Shown one piece after another: positions 60,485-64,000 of a stretch of 64,000 bases of DNA. Source of the DNA: Cloeon dipterum (taxonomy: Eukaryota; Arthropoda; Insecta; Ephemeroptera; Baetidae). The stretch spans positions 26,956,335-27,020,334 of the forward strand of contig NC_088788.1 in assembly GCF_949628265.1 (NCBI RefSeq), given 5' to 3'. The stretch's first letter is position 1, and each line of letters begins with the position of its first letter. Made by a program: the position numbers and the translations under genes. The notes beneath the pieces were generated by a model, which ran no database searches, was not told the origin of the DNA, and saw only the letters and a list, made by a program, of their open reading frames with translations.

Positions 60485-62844
60485 AACAAGTATGAGGAGG
60501 TCAATTTCCTTCGCTCGACACAAGCACAGGTGGAGGGAAAATACTGATTCGACTCCATGCAAATATTCCACGTAGGGTCGCACATGTAATATCAGTTCAA
60601 CCGGTCGTTATTACTAATCATCCGAATAAAAATACTTATTGTTTCAAAATGTCTTAATCGGTGAGAGTTGAATTATATTTCTTGATGAACTAAAAATTAT
60701 TTAAATTTAAAAGTTTACGGTAAAAAACATTTAAAAGCTCTCATATCATTAAGGTTGCTGTTCTGAATTATTCAAAAGGAAATTGATTTTACAATTTCTA
60801 ACATTGAGAATCGCATTGGTATCCAGAAACAGAGAGTTTTGAATTAGGTCAGAGAAGAGTATGAAATGTGGACATAAATATATTATTCAAATGCACAAGC
60901 GCAACAGCTAAAAACACGCGGGCAGTCGTGTGAGAGCTTGCGACAAATTTTTCAAGCAAGCTAAAATTAAAGACTCCACGCTTTCCACCAGAAGTAATGT
61001 GCGCTCAGTAATAATAGAGTGAACTATATTTCGTGAAGCGAGAGCGGCGCCAGAGAAGCATCTTCCAGGCGACAAGCAGGCGCGTCCACACTCTTCTCAT
61101 TGTACTAATTGAAAGCAGACAGTCTGGAAACCGGCCTTGGATTGGATCAAATGCAAACAGTTGAGAGCCACAAGTAAATTCGATTTCCGCATTATAGGAT
61201 CTATAAAAATATAATAATACATTGTTTCGCATAAATTTATTAACCTTATCCCACAAATGCTAATTTATTTTTTAATAAATGGATATAAAATCTCGCAGAT
61301 GAATTAGATGATTAAATAATTGTAATTAAAAAGGTAAATCATGGGTCACTGTAAAGAATCTTTTACTATCTCGCGAATTTTTAATAAGCAAAATGTTTCA
61401 CAAATAAATAAATTCTAAGAAAATTTCGGTCAGATTTACCATTATGAATCAAACGCTGCCAACGCATGTGAAGGTCGCCTCTGATCCAAAACTAACTCTG
61501 ACCAATCCTTGAAGTCAAATTTTTAAAAACCGCGAGATATTTTTTTTCAAACACCCGCCGCGTGAGTTAATTGGACGCAGATGAGCGTGTATTATAACCG
61601 TCGGGAATCTTGGCAGGCGGTAGGAATGCGTTTTAAAAGGCGTGCCGCTGCAACCTTGGAGTCCAATATCGGCGGATTTATGATGCACCGCTTATTAGTC
61701 GGCTCGCTCTGAGTGCGAGAGAAGAAAGGTGAATGAATCACCCCCTTCATCGCCGTAGGGGGTGCGAGGGGTGCCTGTGGCAGTCGGTAATGTAGCCAGT
61801 TTGTGCCAAGTGCGCTTTTTTCGCCGTGACATGTTAGTCCAGGTGCGATTTATTTTCGCAGAAGCGCGTGTTTCTCCCTTAGCCTGACAGCCCGACAAGC
61901 AAGCGAGCCGAGCGGCAAGAAATTCAAGCGTATTCTGCTTGCATGTCTGCCGCTGACGTGTCCGGGTTGCTCTCTCTCTCTCGTGCCACCGATTTTTCAT
62001 CAGAATTTTACTTTGTGGCTGAGCTGAGAGTTATTGCCAGCGTTCGAAAAATGGGACATGGCGCGTGTCTTTGAGAGCGGCAATTTGTTTTTACGGATGA
62101 AAATCTTACATTTTGCAGCTACATTTCATCCTCTCTGATATAGGATTAGTTCCGAGGATAGAAAACAACAACTGCGCACATGCGAGTGCCATTTTCTCAA
62201 TAATAGGAATTTATCTTTGCGCAAGGCAAAATCTTTTAATGTTGAGTATCTGATACTTAATTTACTCTTATTGATGCGTCGATGGATATCTAAGATGCTT
62301 CCATACTAACAAGTAAAATAATACACACTTTAATTAGCTTCTAAGGTTCGATAATATACTCAGGACAAAATGTTTCCATGGTGAAGCTATTTTCTGAAGG
62401 CAGTTTTGAAACATCGCTCGAAGTTCTGAAAATAGAGTAAAATGCGAAATGGCGTGAGCTACACATGAAAACGAGTTGTAAAGATTGTGTTATCATCTGT
62501 TTTGGATCCCACCTGGAGTTATTTTTGGTGCATTCTCGTTAGTAAAAATACTGAATACTCTGTATGATAACAATAGATAAATTAATGCCGCATATAACTG
62601 TGAGCATGACAGCGCGAAACAATATTGATCCAGTCGCAGGCATGAGGCGAATTGCGTTGAATAGACTGATTATCAACGCCTCCTTGCAATAATTTTTGGT
62701 GTTTATTCTCGTCTAACTCACAGGACATTAATGGTACAAAGAAGCCATACATTTAAATTAAGATGAAAAATGTGCGAAGGTATGAACGAATGTTAACATG
62801 CATGAGTGTTGGAGATACACAAAATGCACTTTCCTTTGTTGCCT

Positions 62845-62850
<6 letters not shown>
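60485..62850. other. Annexin 3' UTR and downstream noncoding DNA
   Basis: AATAAA at 60625-60630, about 140 nt after the annexin stop, is a good polyadenylation signal. Beyond it is AT-rich DNA with one GC-richer island at 61550-62060, which has no supported gene. Confidence 0.55.

Positions 62851-62915
<65 letters not shown>
62851..62915. repeat. Long (TA)n microsatellite
   Basis: About 32 perfect TA units, preceded by TGTG. It is self-complementary and prone to cruciform formation and to length error in assembly. Any open frame across it is spurious. Confidence 0.98.
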
Positions 62916-62917
<2 letters not shown>

Positions 62918-64000
62918 TTAGGTTTTTGCTTTTGTGCGTGTTCTGCAATCTATTGATCATTAGATTGTTAAAGAAACGAATGAATAATTAATTCAACCAT
63001 TGAGTATGTGATTAAAAATACATATAAATATTATTTCTTACCTCATATATATTTACGAAATTCTTGTAAATTATTGCGTTATAACATTAACATTGTAAAT
63101 TAGATGAGTTAACTACTTTCAATGCGCAAATGCTTAATTGAAAGTGAAAAATCGAATTTCCAAATCATCTGAATGACGAACAGGGAGCGGGTGGATGCGC
63201 GCATTGAATTAATAATGGCGTGAGCCAGCGGTGCCTCCGTGTCTATTGTGTGATATGGCGACGCGTGACGGAGCGCGTCTATTTCAAGCCTTGCGCGCCG
63301 GATTGCGTTAATTTGCGTGTTTTGCTCGTGGCTCTCGATTTGCACTGTTGTTGTTCTCGTGTGAGCGCGGCCGAGCGGTAAACAAAGTGCATCCTCGCGG
63401 CCGGAGACGTATATTTCAAGCCAGCTCTCGAAGTGAAGTATCGAAATATTTGCGAAAACCCGAGGGCCACGCTAAATTAAAAATTGCGACCGTTTGCAGT
63501 GAGCGATTTGCTCAATTCCGCAAGCGTGCGCAGCTCATTTACGATGTCATATTATCGTGGATGGTTCTGTTTCAAGCCAAGTAAAAGATCCGCAGGCTCG
63601 TATATCTTGGCGCTGCCAAGAGTGAAGCACTTGAGAAAGCTGTGTATCATTTTCACTTGTATCGCCTGAAAATTAGTCATGACAAGGGATTCCTCAAGAA
63701 TTCTTATCTCCACAGAAAAACAATTTCACGATCTATCATCGATCATATAAAAAATATAAATATAAAAACTGAAATTAAAAAAATAAGTTTATTTAAGCTA
63801 ATAAATCTATCACTACGCACGTGCTCCTGGTCTAAATTTTTTGAAAGAATCCATCAATCTTAAAATATTAAGCAATTGGAACAGCAACTGCAGTAAAACG
63901 CTTTGTGATTTCGAGGATGAGAGCAGAGCATCAAATTATGACATCAACTTATTAAAATATATGTTCAAACGCTAAATGAAAGCAATCTTTGATATCATCA
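62916..64000. other. Terminal noncoding stretch
   Basis: A GC-richer island at about 63180-63540 sits in AT-rich DNA. I see no exon chain, RNA gene or recognisable protein. It may be promoter sequence of a gene beyond the window. Confidence 0.5.

Noticed and set aside
62806-62991. 61-codon frame across the TA microsatellite
   Set aside because: Alternating Tyr-Ile encoded by the repeat; an artefact of (TA)n.

Overview
This window is nuclear DNA from an arthropod, almost certainly a pterygote insect. It is AT-rich, genes are split by short to medium GT-AG introns, and the recognisable proteins are closest to insect families: an integrin beta subunit of the Drosophila myospheroid type, a CenB1A-type Arf GAP, an LRRFIP/Flightless-interacting coiled-coil protein, a MEP50/WDR77 methylosome subunit and an annexin B9-type protein. 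I cannot name the order from sequence alone. No bacterial, viral or CRISPR-like system is visible.

Layout: 1-11.4 kb has no gene I can support. 11.8-14.7 kb (+) holds a small secreted six-cysteine peptide gene behind a clear TATA/initiator promoter. 15.5-20.1 kb (-) is a complete 15-exon CenB1A (809 aa). 21.4-32.5 kb (-) is LRRFIP: a ten-exon body (515 aa in the first form), a second alternative first exon at 32.4-32.5 kb and a possible third, membrane-anchoring first exon at 31.2-31.4 kb. 34.6-36.1 kb (-) is a complete seven-exon MEP50 (357 aa). An isolated terminal-exon-like segment lies at 36.76-36.86 kb (-). 41.0-46.15 kb (+) is the integrin beta gene (803 aa), with two exons of identical length for the same slot. 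46.2-57.3 kb is noncoding. 57.4-60.5 kb (+) is an eight-exon annexin (326 aa). 60.5-64 kb is noncoding and carries a long TA microsatellite.

All splice models were built by hand. For every multi-exon gene the exon phases close exactly, so each gives one uninterrupted reading frame. Several genes concern the plasma membrane and the actin cortex (integrin adhesion, Arf GAP membrane traffic, annexin membrane binding, Flightless-interacting protein), but they have separate promoters and both orientations; this looks like ordinary eukaryotic neighbourhood, not an operon-like system.

The most interesting signals are the alternative first exons of LRRFIP, including one that would add a membrane anchor; the swap of the integrin ligand-specificity loop by equal-length exons; the unassigned six-cysteine peptide; the orphan tryptophan-rich terminal exon; and a 156-bp hairpin-forming element.
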